This document shows, one piece after another, positions 16,848 to 24,471 of a stretch of 64,000 nucleotides of DNA. The stretch is taken from positions 1-64,000 of the forward strand of contig CATKXO010000002.1 of assembly GCA_949840775.1 (NCBI GenBank), written 5' to 3'. The stretch's first letter is position 1; each line of letters begins with the position of its first letter. The DNA comes from an uncultured bacterium. Its GTDB lineage: Bacteria > Bacillota > Clostridia > Oscillospirales > Oscillospiraceae. Position numbers and translations under genes: made by a program. Below the pieces are notes generated by a model, which worked only from the letters and a program-made list of their open reading frames with translations, searched no databases and was not told the origin of the DNA.

Positions 16848-18239
16848 ATGCGGCGCTCCTCTGAAGCTCTTCAATCCAATACGCGGCTGCTGTTGGTGCT
16901 GGCCTGGCCGGCTATCGCGGAGCAGCTGCTGTTAACCATGACCAATTACGTGGATACGGCCATGATTGGCGCTTTAAGCACCAACGCCACCGCCGCCGTA
17001 GCGATCAATTCCACCCCGGTCTTTTTCATTGTGGGACTGCTGACCGCAGTGGGGGTGGGGTACTCTGTGCAGATTGCCCACAGCCTGGGGGCCCGTCAGG
17101 AGCAGCTGGCCCGCAGTATCACCCGGCAGGCCCTGCTGGGCTCGTTGGCGTCGGGGACCGCTATTATGCTGGTCACTCTGATGCTGGCGCCATGGGTCCC
17201 CAAATGGCTGGGCGCGGATTCGGCCATCTTGGGCGACGCCCAACGGTATCTTTTTTTCTACGCGCTGGGCATCCCGCTCCAGACTGCATTGGCGGTTTTT
17301 TCCGCAGTGCTCCGGTGCGCGGGAGATACCAAAACCCCCTTGCGGCTGAACGCAGGGGCCAATATTCTCAACGTTGTTCTGAATTACTTCTTGATTTTTC
17401 CCACACACACCCTTCAAGTGGGGGCGCGCTCCGTTTCGGTTTGGGGCGCGGGGTGGGGCGCGGCAGGCGCCGCGGGCGCCACCGCTTTTTCCGCAAGCCT
17501 GATGGGGCTCTGCTGCATTTTGCGGCTGTTCCGCCGCTCGGGTCCGGTGCATCTGGAGCTGAGCGCCTCTTATCGCCCGGATTCCGCCATTATCCGGCAG
17601 GCTGTCCGTCTGGGCATCCCTGCGGCTCTGGAGCGGGGCGCCATTTGCAGCGGCCAGCTGCTGATTACCAGAATGGTGGCCGCCCTGGGGAACGTGGCCC
17701 TGGCCGCCAACCACGTGGCGGTGACGGCGGAAGCCATCAGCTATCTGCCCGCCACAGGGGTCTCCTTTGCCGCAACCACGCTGGTGGGACAGGCCTACGG
17801 AGCAGGAAAATATTCTCTGGCCCGGCAGTTTGGCAAAATTTCCGGGTGGATCGGTCTGCTGTCAGGGGGAGCGGCGGGAGTTATCCTGTTTTTATGCGCC
17901 ACGCCCCTTGCCCGCATCTTTTCTCCGGACCCGGATGTCATAGCGCTGGCGGCTGATATGCTGCGGATTGTAGCCGTCTCCGAACCGCTGTTCGGCCTGT
18001 CCATTGTACTGTCCGGCGTGCTGCGGGGAGCTGGCAATACCCGTCTGCCCTTCCTGGTGGTGCTGAGCGGTATGTGGGGCGTGCGGGTCATTTTGACGCC
18101 TGTCCTGCTGTTCTATGCCCACATGGAGCTGGCCGGTGTGTGGGTGGCTATGGTCGCTGACCTGATGTTCCGCGGGATTATGTGTGAAATTCAGACAAAA
18201 CGTCTTTGGTCAAAACTTGAAGCAGATTGCAGTTCATGA
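16848..18239 (+). CDS. MATE-family multidrug/metabolite exporter
   Basis: 463 residues from ATG 16848. A far-upstream in-frame ATG overlaps the previous gene and the hairpin and is rejected. Twelve membrane helices in two related halves, with the family start LAWPAIAEQLLLTMTNYVDTAMIGAL and VGQAYGAGKY in the second half. It exports cationic compounds by Na+ or H+ antiport across the cytoplasmic membrane. No regulator is adjacent. It is separated from the hydantoin operon by the stem-loop, though read-through is possible. Confidence 0.9.
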   Translation: MRRSSEALQSNTRLLLVLAWPAIAEQLLLTMTNYVDTAMIGALSTNATAAVAINSTPVFFIVGLLTAVGVGYSVQIAHSLGARQEQLARSITRQALLGSLASGTAIMLVTLMLAPWVPKWLGADSAILGDAQRYLFFYALGIPLQTALAVFSAVLRCAGDTKTPLRLNAGANILNVVLNYFLIFPTHTLQVGARSVSVWGAGWGAAGAAGATAFSASLMGLCCILRLFRRSGPVHLELSASYRPDSAIIRQAVRLGIPAALERGAICSGQLLITRMVAALGNVALAANHVAVTAEAISYLPATGVSFAATTLVGQAYGAGKYSLARQFGKISGWIGLLSGGAAGVILFLCATPLARIFSPDPDVIALAADMLRIVAVSEPLFGLSIVLSGVLRGAGNTRLPFLVVLSGMWGVRVILTPVLLFYAHMELAGVWVAMVADLMFRGIMCEIQTKRLWSKLEADCSS

Positions 18240-18252
18240 CCTGCAATCTGCT
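18221..18252 (+). terminator. Stem-loop overlapping the end of the MATE gene
   Basis: Perfect 12-bp inverted repeat AGCAGATTGCAG / CTGCAATCTGCT with an 8-base loop that contains the stop codon; TTCTGCATG follows. Confidence 0.6.
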
Positions 18253-18357
18253 TTCTGCATGTAAAAAACATTGCAGGCCAATGAAGCCGTATGGCGGAGG
18301 CAGCCAAACTGGGCTCTGCGAGAACGTCGGAAATGTCGGCGGGGATGCTGCGCATAA

Positions 18358-18804
18358 ATGACTGCCTCCACCGGTCCCACCGGCCCTGCCGGTCCGGTTG
18401 GCGCGACGGGCGCTACCGGTGCTGCTGGCGCCGCCGGTGCAGTTGGTCCCACCGGCCCTGCCGGCCCTGCTGGCGCGACGGGCGCTACCGGTGCAGTCGG
18501 TCCTACCGGCCCTGCCGGTGCGACGGGTGCCGCCGGCGCAGTTGGTCCTACCGGCCCTGCCGGCCCTGTCGGCGCGACGGGTGCCGCCGGTGAAGTCGGT
18601 CCCACCGGTCCTGCCGGCCCTGCCGGCGCGACGGGTGCCACCGGCGCAGTGGGCCCCACTGGTCCCACCGGCCCTGCCGGTCCCGCCATCACCCCCGGTC
18701 CTGCTGTGGCTGATGTCGACCCGGGTGCCGGGACCCCGGAGCTTGTGACTAAGATCAACGAGCTGCTGGCCTCCCTGAGGACGGCCGGCGTCATCGCAAC
18801 CTGA
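18358..18804 (+). CDS. Collagen-like GXX-repeat protein
   Basis: 148 residues. Residues about 5-112 are Gly-X-Y triplets, dominated by GPT, GPA, GAT and GAA, built from units of about 18 residues (54 bases) starting GPTGPAG. The C-terminal 35 residues are not collagen-like (ending [20 protein letters not shown]) and may nucleate trimers. ATG 18358 directly follows an in-frame TAA, has only a weak ribosome site, and overlaps (ATGA) the end of a 26-codon frame at 18281-18361, so the true N-terminus is uncertain. Similar proteins are found on spores, exosporia and phage fibres. The neighbouring glycosyltransferase may modify it. Confidence 0.75.
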   Translation: MTASTGPTGPAGPVGATGATGAAGAAGAVGPTGPAGPAGATGATGAVGPTGPAGATGAAGAVGPTGPAGPVGATGAAGEVGPTGPAGPAGATGATGAVGPTGPTGPAGPAITPGPAVADVDPGAGTPELVTKINELLASLRTAGVIAT

Positions 18805-18813
18805 TTTAAGCAT

Positions 18814-18846
18814 GCCGGCACTTCCATTTTGGGAGTGCCGGCCTCT
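18814..18846 (+). terminator. Terminator after the collagen-like gene
   Basis: A 12-bp stem starting GCCGGCACT (18814) and ending AGTGCCGGC (18842), then CTCTT. It lies just upstream of the glycosyltransferase ribosome site. Confidence 0.75.
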
Positions 18847-18862
18847 TAGAAAGGAGGTTTTT

Positions 18863-19969
18863 ATGGGAAAGTATAACGTGTGCGTCTACGCCATCTGCAA
18901 AAATGAGGAGCAGTTTGTGGACCGCTGGATGGACTCCATGCTGGAGGCGGACCGGGTCGTGGTACTGGACACCGGGTCGGAGGACGGGACGGTGGAGCGT
19001 CTGCGGGAGCGGGGGGCGGAGGTGACGGTGGAGGTGATCTCTCCCTGGCGGTTTGACACGGCCCGAAACCGCTCGCTGGAGCTGGTGCCGCAGGACGCGG
19101 ACATCTGCGTCTGCACTGACCTGGACGAGGTGTTTCATCCCGGCTGGAGGGAGGCGCTGGAGCGGGTCTGGGTTCCGGAGGCGGGACAGGCCTCCTACCG
19201 GTACACCTGGTCCTTCAACGCCGACGGCTCTGAGGGGGTGGTGTTCTGGTACGAGAAAATCCACGCCCGTCATGGCTACCGGTGGGTCCACCCGGTTCAT
19301 GAGGTGCTGAGATGGGTGGGGGAGGGGCGTCCCGGCCCCATGGTGGTGGCGGAGGAGGTCCAGCTGGACCACCACCCTGACCCGGCCAAATCCCGGAGCC
19401 AGTATTTGCCCCTGCTGGAGCTGTCCGTCCGGGAGGAGCCGGGGGACGACCGGAATGTCCACTACCTGGGCCGGGAGTACATGTACAGGGGGCGCTGGGA
19501 CGACTGCATCCGCACCCTGAAGGGCCACCTGGAGATGCCCTCCGCCCTGTGGCGGGACGAGCGGGCGGCCTCCATGCGGTACATCGCCCGGTCCTACTGG
19601 GAGAAGGGGGACATTTCCCAGGCCCGGGGCTGGTATCTCCGGGCCATTGCCGAGGCCCCCCACCTACGGGAGCCCTGCACCGACCTGGCCCTGATGCTCT
19701 ACCACCAGGGGGAGTGGGAGGGGGTGCTCTACTTTACCTCCTGCGCCCTGGCCATTACAGTGCGGCCCAGGAGCTACATCTGCGAGGCCGCCGCCTGGGG
19801 CAGCCTGCCCCACGACCTGCGGGCCATTGCCCTCTACCGCACCGGGGCCTGCCGGGCGGCGGCGGAGGAGGCCGGAAAGGCGCTGGAGCTGGAGCCGGGC
19901 AATGAGCGGCTGAGGCGCAACCTGGAGCTGATGGAGCGGGAGGCGGCAGAGAAGGCCCCGTCCCGCTGA
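18863..19969 (+). CDS. Family 2 glycosyltransferase with C-terminal TPR-like region
   Basis: 368 residues from ATG 18863 behind AAAGGAGG. The GT-A domain (about 1-200) has the start VYAICKNEEQFVDRW, the nucleotide-binding LDTGSEDGT and a metal-binding D-x-D in CTDLDEVFHPGW. The remaining 170 residues are helical and TPR-like (repeated YLGREYMY..W, ARSYWEKGD, DLALMLYHQGEW). It has no membrane segment, so it is probably cytoplasmic and acts on sugar nucleotides. TPR-linked GT2 enzymes often glycosylate proteins, and the collagen-like protein immediately upstream is an obvious candidate acceptor. Confidence 0.85.
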   Translation: MGKYNVCVYAICKNEEQFVDRWMDSMLEADRVVVLDTGSEDGTVERLRERGAEVTVEVISPWRFDTARNRSLELVPQDADICVCTDLDEVFHPGWREALERVWVPEAGQASYRYTWSFNADGSEGVVFWYEKIHARHGYRWVHPVHEVLRWVGEGRPGPMVVAEEVQLDHHPDPAKSRSQYLPLLELSVREEPGDDRNVHYLGREYMYRGRWDDCIRTLKGHLEMPSALWRDERAASMRYIARSYWEKGDISQARGWYLRAIAEAPHLREPCTDLALMLYHQGEWEGVLYFTSCALAITVRPRSYICEAAAWGSLPHDLRAIALYRTGACRAAAEEAGKALELEPGNERLRRNLELMEREAAEKAPSR

Positions 19970-19978
19970 CAAAAGAAG

Positions 19979-20013
19979 GGCGGGGACCTGTCAAGTCAGG
20001 TCCCCGCCGGTTT
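19979..20013. terminator. Bidirectional terminator between the glycosyltransferase and nrdR
   Basis: A 12-bp stem (19979-19990 with 19997-20008), loop TCAAGT, followed by GGTTT on the plus strand. It serves convergent genes. Confidence 0.75.
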
Positions 20014-20019
20014 ACAGCG

Positions 20020-20475
20020 CTATTTGTCCCCCATCAGCTCGTCCAGCTCGGCCATGAAGGAGCTGATATCCTTGAACTCCCGGTAGACGGAGGCGAAGCG
20101 GACATAGGCCACCTCATCCAGCTTTTTCAGCCGCTCCAGCACCAGCTCGCCGATCTGGGAGGAGCTGACCTCCCGGTCGGTCTGGTTTTGCAGCGACTGC
20201 TCGATCTCCAGCACCATCCCCTCCAGGGTTGGGTAGGAGACGGGCCGCTTCTCGCAGGCCCGAATCAGGCCGCCCATCACCTTGCCCCGGTCGAAGCTCT
20301 GGCGGCTGCCGTCCTTCTTGATGACCATCAGGGGCAGGCTCTCCATGGTCTCGTAGGTGGTGAACCGCTTGCGGCAGGACAGGCACTCCCGGCGGCGGCG
20401 GATGCTGGCCCCCTCGTCGGCGGGGCGGGAGTCGACGACCTTGCTCTCCAGATAACCGCAGTAGGGACATTTCAT
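20020..20475 (-). CDS. nrdR: Transcriptional repressor NrdR
   Basis: 151 residues. The N-terminal zinc ribbon uses C3, C6, C31 and C34, in [17 protein letters not shown] and [11 protein letters not shown]. An ATP-cone domain covers about 47-137 ([19 protein letters not shown]). It senses ATP/dATP and represses ribonucleotide reductase genes at NrdR boxes. Length and motifs are standard. AGGAGGTATGCGCC precedes the ATG. No nrd genes are in this window. Confidence 0.97.
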   Translation of the reverse strand: MKCPYCGYLESKVVDSRPADEGASIRRRRECLSCRKRFTTYETMESLPLMVIKKDGSRQSFDRGKVMGGLIRACEKRPVSYPTLEGMVLEIEQSLQNQTDREVSSSQIGELVLERLKKLDEVAYVRFASVYREFKDISSFMAELDELMGDK

Positions 20476-20515
20476 GGCGCATACCTCCTATTGTAGATGG
20501 GGGTTAATTGTGCCA

Positions 20516-20545
20516 ATTATACCACAATATGCGGAGGACGCACAA
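20516..20545 (-). promoter_or_regulatory. Probable nrdR promoter
   Basis: On the minus strand TTGTGC, an 18-base spacer and TATAAT with an extended TG. Confidence 0.55.
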
Positions 20546-20575
20546 GTCCCTTTGTCAATTTTTGGGGAGATTTCC

Positions 20576-21835
20576 TTAAAATTCCCAGTCTATCGGGCTG
20601 CTGCCGGCGAAGTCGATGGAGTCGACGGGGCCGGAGGGCCCCCAGCTCCCGCTCTGCTCGCTGTAGGACAGGCCCTCTCTGGCATAGATCTGCTGCCGGC
20701 CGTACTCGTCGGTGTAGACGATGGCCTCGCAGTACTCGTGGCCGGGCTCTAGGGTGACATCCTGGGGCCGCCGCCAGACGTACCGCTCTGTGATGGCGTT
20801 GTTTACCCGCACATCCTCCCTGCCGCCCTCGTACCAAAAGAGGAGCTTCCGGTCCCGGAACAGGCCGACCTGGAGCGTTGCGGGCGGGTCGGGATACCAG
20901 TTCAGGGGGTCGGCGCCACTGCCGCTGTCCAGGTTTCGGACACCGATCCCCTGTTTGCGGTGGTTCTTTGTGGAAATCTGGTTGGGCAGTACGCCGTCCT
21001 GCTCGTCAAACCAAAGGAGCCCGTCAATTTGAAGGTCAGGGAAGGTGTTGCTGTACAGCCCATAGAAGTTGTTGAGCAGCTGGGTTTCCCGCTTGTCTCC
21101 GGAGATCAGCACTACCGATACCGTGATGTCGTCGGTGAGGGGACAGGTAATTTGCCCGGCAAAGGCATGGTCTGCCCCCGCCTCCACCGGCAGCTCCACG
21201 GTGTCCTCCCCGCTGCGGGCGGCAAATACGGCGGTCATCCCCTCCACATAGGTGCGGGGCACCACCCGGACGGCAAAGGCAGCCGTGTTGGCCCGCAGGT
21301 CGGTGGAGGCCAGCTCCGCGGACCACTCCGCCGTCAGGTCGTTCTGGCTTTTGAGGACACGCTCCACCCGGCCGGTGATGGAGCTGATCTGCCGGTCCAC
21401 GGAGCTCTGCACGTTGTATATGGAGCTGTGCAGGTCGTTGTACTGCTGCTCCATCTCCTTGACCTTGCTGCTGGTCCCCCACAGCAGGGCGATCATGATG
21501 CCGCACATGGCGAAGAGAAAGCGGACCGGCCACTTGTCCCACGCCGATTTCCGGGGCGGGGGCTGGGCGGCCTGATACCGGGAGAGCACCTCCTCCACCA
21601 GCTTCTCCTGGTCCTGACTGACCTTTTCGGGTTCGGCCTCCTCCACCCCCAGCAGCCAGCCCACCGGGACGGAGAAGAGCTTGCTCAGGGTGATGAGCTT
21701 GTCGATCTCGGGCATGGCGGCGTCCGACTCCCACTTGTAAATGGCCTGCCGGGACACCCCCAGCTGTTCCCCCAGCCCCTCCTGAGACAGGCCCAGCTCC
21801 TTGCGCTTCTGGGCGATGCGCTGTCCAAACGTCAT
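20576..21835 (-). CDS. Xre-type HTH protein with a single membrane segment
   Basis: 419 residues. An HTH_3 domain covers 1-60 (LGLSQEGLGEQLGVSRQAIYKWE). One hydrophobic segment lies near 100-122 (PVRFLFAMCGIMIALLWG), then a coiled coil (about 125-175), then about 240 residues of probably extracytoplasmic, beta-rich unknown sequence. The topology suggests a one-component membrane-bound transcription regulator with an outside sensor. Promoter-proximal repeats upstream suggest autoregulation. The sensory domain was not recognised. The 100-base gap to nrdR holds the nrdR promoter. Confidence 0.8.
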   Translation of the reverse strand: MTFGQRIAQKRKELGLSQEGLGEQLGVSRQAIYKWESDAAMPEIDKLITLSKLFSVPVGWLLGVEEAEPEKVSQDQEKLVEEVLSRYQAAQPPPRKSAWDKWPVRFLFAMCGIMIALLWGTSSKVKEMEQQYNDLHSSIYNVQSSVDRQISSITGRVERVLKSQNDLTAEWSAELASTDLRANTAAFAVRVVPRTYVEGMTAVFAARSGEDTVELPVEAGADHAFAGQITCPLTDDITVSVVLISGDKRETQLLNNFYGLYSNTFPDLQIDGLLWFDEQDGVLPNQISTKNHRKQGIGVRNLDSGSGADPLNWYPDPPATLQVGLFRDRKLLFWYEGGREDVRVNNAITERYVWRRPQDVTLEPGHEYCEAIVYTDEYGRQQIYAREGLSYSEQSGSWGPSGPVDSIDFAGSSPIDWEF

Positions 21836-21890
21836 GGCCTTCGCCCTCCTTTCCCCTCCAGACTACCACCGGGAAGCGGCCTGTTTCCAC

Positions 21891-21964
21891 CAACCGGGGG
21901 CTTGTTTTTTGTCAACCGGCGGTTTACATGGGGGAATTATACCCTATTGAGGGCCGGAAGGCAA
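21891..21964 (-). promoter_or_regulatory. Promoter and candidate operators of the HTH membrane protein
   Basis: Minus-strand TTGCCT (21959-21964), a 17-base spacer, TATAAT (21936-21941). Downstream lie a palindrome AACCGGCGGTT (21914-21924) and a related CAACCGGGGG (21891-21900), possible binding sites for the encoded HTH protein. The -35 box is inside the end of the upstream gene. Confidence 0.5.
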
Positions 21965-22744
21965 GGTGTGGACCTCCGGCAGGGCGGCGCCGTAGTCCTC
22001 CTGAAACTCGGTCATCATGGCCCAGTACCGCTTGGGCATGTTGGTCATGCGGCACTTGGGGTTGTACCGGCCCTCAATGGCGATGGTGTCGTAAAAGGCC
22101 CGCCACAGCTTTCGGCAGGCCAGCTCCTCCGCCCCGGCGGGGCCCAGGGAGAAATCCTCCACCGGCAGGATGGCACAGTTTCCCGCTCCCGGCTGGTGGA
22201 ACAGGGCTTCCCGGTGGGTGCGGTCGTGGAGGACAAAGCTCTCCTGGGGGTAGCGCCCGCAGAAGTGGGCCCGCAGCAGGGGGAGCACCCGGTTTTTGGG
22301 CTCGATCTCCCCTGCCAGCACCCCGTCCAGCTCAGAGAAGCGGGTAAAGCCCTTGTACTGGTGGGCCTCGTGTTCCAGATGCCACACCGCTTTACGCACC
22401 TTGTCCACCACAGGGTCGGTGAGGTTTTGGCCGATTTTCGGGCCCAGCTGATAGCCCAGGCGGATCAGCCGCCACAGCCACAGCTCCTTGTCGGGCAGGC
22501 AGGTGAGAAAGGCCCGCACCGCCAGCCGCTGCCCCTCCGCCCCGAACTTGGCGAAGGAGCGGTACACCCGCTTGGCGTGCTCCTGGTCGGTGACTACCGT
22601 CCGCAGGGGGTAGAGGGAGCAGCATGTGTCGTCCGGGGTGCGGAACTCCACCGGCTCCTCTTTGTTGACGTAGCAATCGAAGACACAGGAGAGAAAACCG
22701 GGGTAGGTGCCGTCGTATTGGCAGGAAATTTGGGTCCAGGGCAT
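21944..22744 (-). CDS. Putative DNA metabolism protein, partner of the radical SAM enzyme (TIGR03915-like)
   Basis: 266 residues from the ATG at 22744, behind AAGGAGGTACATCCC. An extended frame upstream would run into an intergenic palindrome and is rejected. The start (CQYDGTYPGFLSCVFDCY), the middle part (YQLGPKIGQNLTDPVVDKV) and the end (NPKCRMTNMPKRYWAMMTEF) match the family encoded next to a radical SAM protein and described as probable DNA metabolism proteins; in some genomes it is joined to a uracil-DNA-glycosylase-like domain, which is absent here. Function is not established. It lies downstream of the radical SAM gene with a repeat element between them. Confidence 0.8.
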   Translation of the reverse strand: MPWTQISCQYDGTYPGFLSCVFDCYVNKEEPVEFRTPDDTCCSLYPLRTVVTDQEHAKRVYRSFAKFGAEGQRLAVRAFLTCLPDKELWLWRLIRLGYQLGPKIGQNLTDPVVDKVRKAVWHLEHEAHQYKGFTRFSELDGVLAGEIEPKNRVLPLLRAHFCGRYPQESFVLHDRTHREALFHQPGAGNCAILPVEDFSLGPAGAEELACRKLWRAFYDTIAIEGRYNPKCRMTNMPKRYWAMMTEFQEDYGAALPEVHTLPSGPQ

Positions 22745-22767
22745 GGGATGTACCTCCTTATGTGTGA

Positions 22768-22831
22768 TGTGGGGCCCGCCCCCCTGGGCGGGCCAAGGAA
22801 AAATGACCCGCCGAAGGCGGCGGGTCCCACA
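22768..22831. repeat. Intergenic palindromic repeat (TGTGGG family)
   Basis: The ends TGTGGGGCCCGCC and GGCGGGTCCCACA are inverted copies. Two inner GC hairpins are separated by an A-rich spacer. It lies between the two genes of the radical SAM pair. Confidence 0.75.
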
Positions 22832-22849
22832 GGAGTACACTGCGCGCCC

Positions 22850-24115
22850 CTACCCTGCATCCCCGAACAGCGACAGCTGCTCCGGCATGGGTTCGGCCAG
22901 GGCGGGGGCCTCCAGGGCAACCAGGTGGCGGAGCAGGCCGTCCTCACTGACCCGAAGCCCGGCCATCATCCTCCCGGAGCAGGTGAGGAAATACTGGGCC
23001 CGCTTGAGGACCACCCCCAGCCGCTTCAGGCCCTCAAAGTTCAGCGGCCCCACCCGCCGGGCCCGGAGGATACGCCTGGCCGAACGTACTCCCAGGCCGG
23101 GCACCCGGAGCAGGGACTCGTAGTCCGCCCGGTTGACCTCCACCGGGAAAAACTCCAGGTGCCGCAGGGCCCAGCAGCACTTGGGGTCCATCCGGGGGTC
23201 CAGGTCGGGCTGGTCCTCGTCCAGAATCTCCTCCGCCCGGAAGTGGTAGTACCGCAGCAGCCAGTCCGCCTGATACAGCCGGTGCTCCCGGAGGAGGGGG
23301 GGCTTGAAGTTCTCCGCTACCGGCAGCAGGGGGCTGGAGGACACCGGCATGTAGGCGGAGTAGAAGACCCGTTTCAGCTGGTAGCGGTCGTAGAGGGCCT
23401 GGGTGAGGGTGAGGATGTGCTTGTCGCTCTCCGGGGTGGCCCCCACGATCATCTGGGTGGACTGCCCCGCCGGGGCGAACCGGGGGGCGTGGCGGTAGAC
23501 GGCGACCTCCCGCTTGGACTCCGAGATGCCGTCCCGGATCTGAGCCATGGGGGTGAGGATGGCCTCCTTCTTTTTGTCCGGGGCCAGCAGGGCCAGACTG
23601 GGGGAGGAGGGCAGCTCAATGTTCACGCTCATCCGGTCGGCCAGCAGGCCCAGCCGCCGGGTGAGCAGGGGGTCCGCCCCCGGAATGGCCTTGGCGTGGA
23701 CGTACCCTCCGAAGCGGTGGACCTCCCGCAGGATGCGCAGGGTGCGGATCATCAGCTCTGTGGTGTAGTCCGGGCTTTGAATGACCGCCGAGGACAGAAA
23801 CAGCCCCTCAATGTAGTTGCGGCGGTAGAAGCTCATGGTCAGCTCGCACAGTTCCTCCGGGGTGAAGGCCGCCCGGGGCACGTCGTTGGACCGGCGGTTG
23901 ACGCAGTACTGGCAGTCGTAGACGCAGAAGTTGGTTTGCAGCACCTTCAGCAGGGTGACGCACCGGCCGTCGGCGGAGAAGGAGTGGCAGCAGCCCGCCA
24001 TCATGGTGCTGCCGATGGTCCCCGGACGGGCGGAACGGTCCAGCCCGCTGGAGGTGCAGGCGGCGTCGTATTTGGCGGCGTCGGCTAAAATGTTCAGCTT
24101 GTCCAGCAGTTCCAT
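22850..24115 (-). CDS. Putative DNA modification/repair radical SAM protein
   Basis: 421 residues. The radical SAM cluster is C64, C68 and C71 in CVYDCQYC. It has the family features GTIGSTMMAGCCHSFSADGRC near 31-52, VHAKAIPGADP, and a C-terminal helix-hairpin-helix DNA-binding motif (LLRVPGLGVRSARRILRAR). It matches the radical SAM family genetically linked to UDG-like proteins (TIGR03916). A predicted role in repair or modification of DNA bases has not been shown biochemically. A LexA-like box downstream of its promoter suggests SOS control. Confidence 0.88.
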   Translation of the reverse strand: MELLDKLNILADAAKYDAACTSSGLDRSARPGTIGSTMMAGCCHSFSADGRCVTLLKVLQTNFCVYDCQYCVNRRSNDVPRAAFTPEELCELTMSFYRRNYIEGLFLSSAVIQSPDYTTELMIRTLRILREVHRFGGYVHAKAIPGADPLLTRRLGLLADRMSVNIELPSSPSLALLAPDKKKEAILTPMAQIRDGISESKREVAVYRHAPRFAPAGQSTQMIVGATPESDKHILTLTQALYDRYQLKRVFYSAYMPVSSSPLLPVAENFKPPLLREHRLYQADWLLRYYHFRAEEILDEDQPDLDPRMDPKCCWALRHLEFFPVEVNRADYESLLRVPGLGVRSARRILRARRVGPLNFEGLKRLGVVLKRAQYFLTCSGRMMAGLRVSEDGLLRHLVALEAPALAEPMPEQLSLFGDAG

Positions 24116-24130
24116 AGGGGGGCCTCCTTG

Positions 24131-24144
24131 CGAAAATGCGTTCG
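24131..24144. promoter_or_regulatory. LexA-like SOS box
   Basis: CGAAAATGCGTTCG, one mismatch from the Gram-positive LexA consensus CGAACNNNNGTTCG. It lies between the -10 box and the start of the radical SAM gene, where a repressor would block transcription. Confidence 0.5.
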
Positions 24145-24163
24145 ATAGAACTCATGTACTATT

Positions 24164-24191
24164 ATTATAGCGCAAAAAATTCCCCTGTCAA
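24164..24191 (-). promoter_or_regulatory. Promoter of the radical SAM gene, -35 box in a palindrome loop
   Basis: TTGACA (24186-24191), a 16-base spacer, TATAAT (24164-24169) on the minus strand. The -35 hexamer is the loop of a perfect 11-bp inverted repeat, AAAAATTCCCC / GGGGAATTTTT (24175-24185 with 24192-24202), which also looks like a bidirectional terminator. Confidence 0.75.
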
Positions 24192-24216
24192 GGGGAATTT
24201 TTCGGAAAAAGGGGGC

Positions 24217-24246
24217 TTGTCCCAATGGGCAATTTTATGGTATAGT
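24217..24246 (+). promoter_or_regulatory. Promoter of toxin-like peptide 1
   Basis: TTGTCC, an 18-base spacer, then TATAGT preceded by TGG (extended -10). Predicted start near 24253. The downstream leader contains the hairpin ACCTCC-GCAA-GGAGGT (24272-24287), which masks the Shine-Dalgarno. Confidence 0.6.
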
Positions 24247-24293
24247 ATTCGGGCAAGAGGGGAACGGCTTGACCTCCGCAAGGAGGTGACAAG

Positions 24294-24371
24294 ATGTCAG
24301 TGTTGGAAGTCCTGTCACTACTTAACCTGCTCGCCGTTGTTATTTTCGGCATCATCAATACAAAGAAATAA
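24294..24371 (+). CDS. 25-residue holin-like toxin peptide (candidate type I toxin)
   Basis: Peptide MSVLEVLSLLNLLAVVIFGI plus INTKK: one hydrophobic helix with a basic tail. It resembles the short putative holin-like toxins of Firmicutes (Hol_Tox), which begin MS-x-x-E-x-LSL. The Shine-Dalgarno AAGGAGGT is ideal but is paired in a 6-bp hairpin with a GCAA tetraloop, as in translationally silenced type I toxin mRNAs. A convergent antisense promoter lies 124 bases after the stop, and its RNA would overlap the 3' end of this mRNA. Expected to insert in the membrane. Toxicity is inferred. Confidence 0.72.
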   Translation: MSVLEVLSLLNLLAVVIFGIINTKK

Positions 24372-24465
24372 CCGGCCCCCCTAGCATAGGACGCCGGCAT
24401 TTCTCCAGATTATAAATCTTTGAGGAAGAGCCGTGTGACCTGTGCACACCAGGTCAGCCCCTCTT
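24362..24465 (-). ncRNA. Candidate antisense antitoxin RNA 1
   Basis: Predicted from a consensus promoter to an intrinsic terminator (CCGGC/GCCGG stem with inner CCT/AGG, 24372-24397, then TTATTTCTTTG on the minus strand). About 104 bases, covering the toxin 3' region and its stop codon. Near its 5' end it has a 7-bp hairpin TGACCTG/CAGGTCA. The arrangement matches TxpA/RatA-type convergent overlaps. Confidence 0.6.
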
Positions 24466-24471
24466 GCGTTT

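Noticed and set aside
18234..18827. A Pro/Ala-rich frame on the minus strand opposite the collagen-like gene
   Set aside because: It arises because GGC/GCC codons read similarly on both strands; Gly is not in every third position and no start signal was found.
22745..22840. N-terminal extension of the DNA metabolism protein
   Set aside because: The extra residues come from an intergenic palindrome; ATG at 22744 follows AAGGAGGTAC.
20960..24088. A 1042-codon open frame on the plus strand
   Set aside because: It runs opposite to four well-supported minus-strand genes, has low-complexity Gly/His/Gln-rich content and no ribosome site; a by-product of high GC.
24136..24384. An 82-codon frame across toxin locus 1
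   Set aside because: It begins upstream of the predicted promoter, has no ribosome site and is out of frame with the 25-residue peptide, which does have one.
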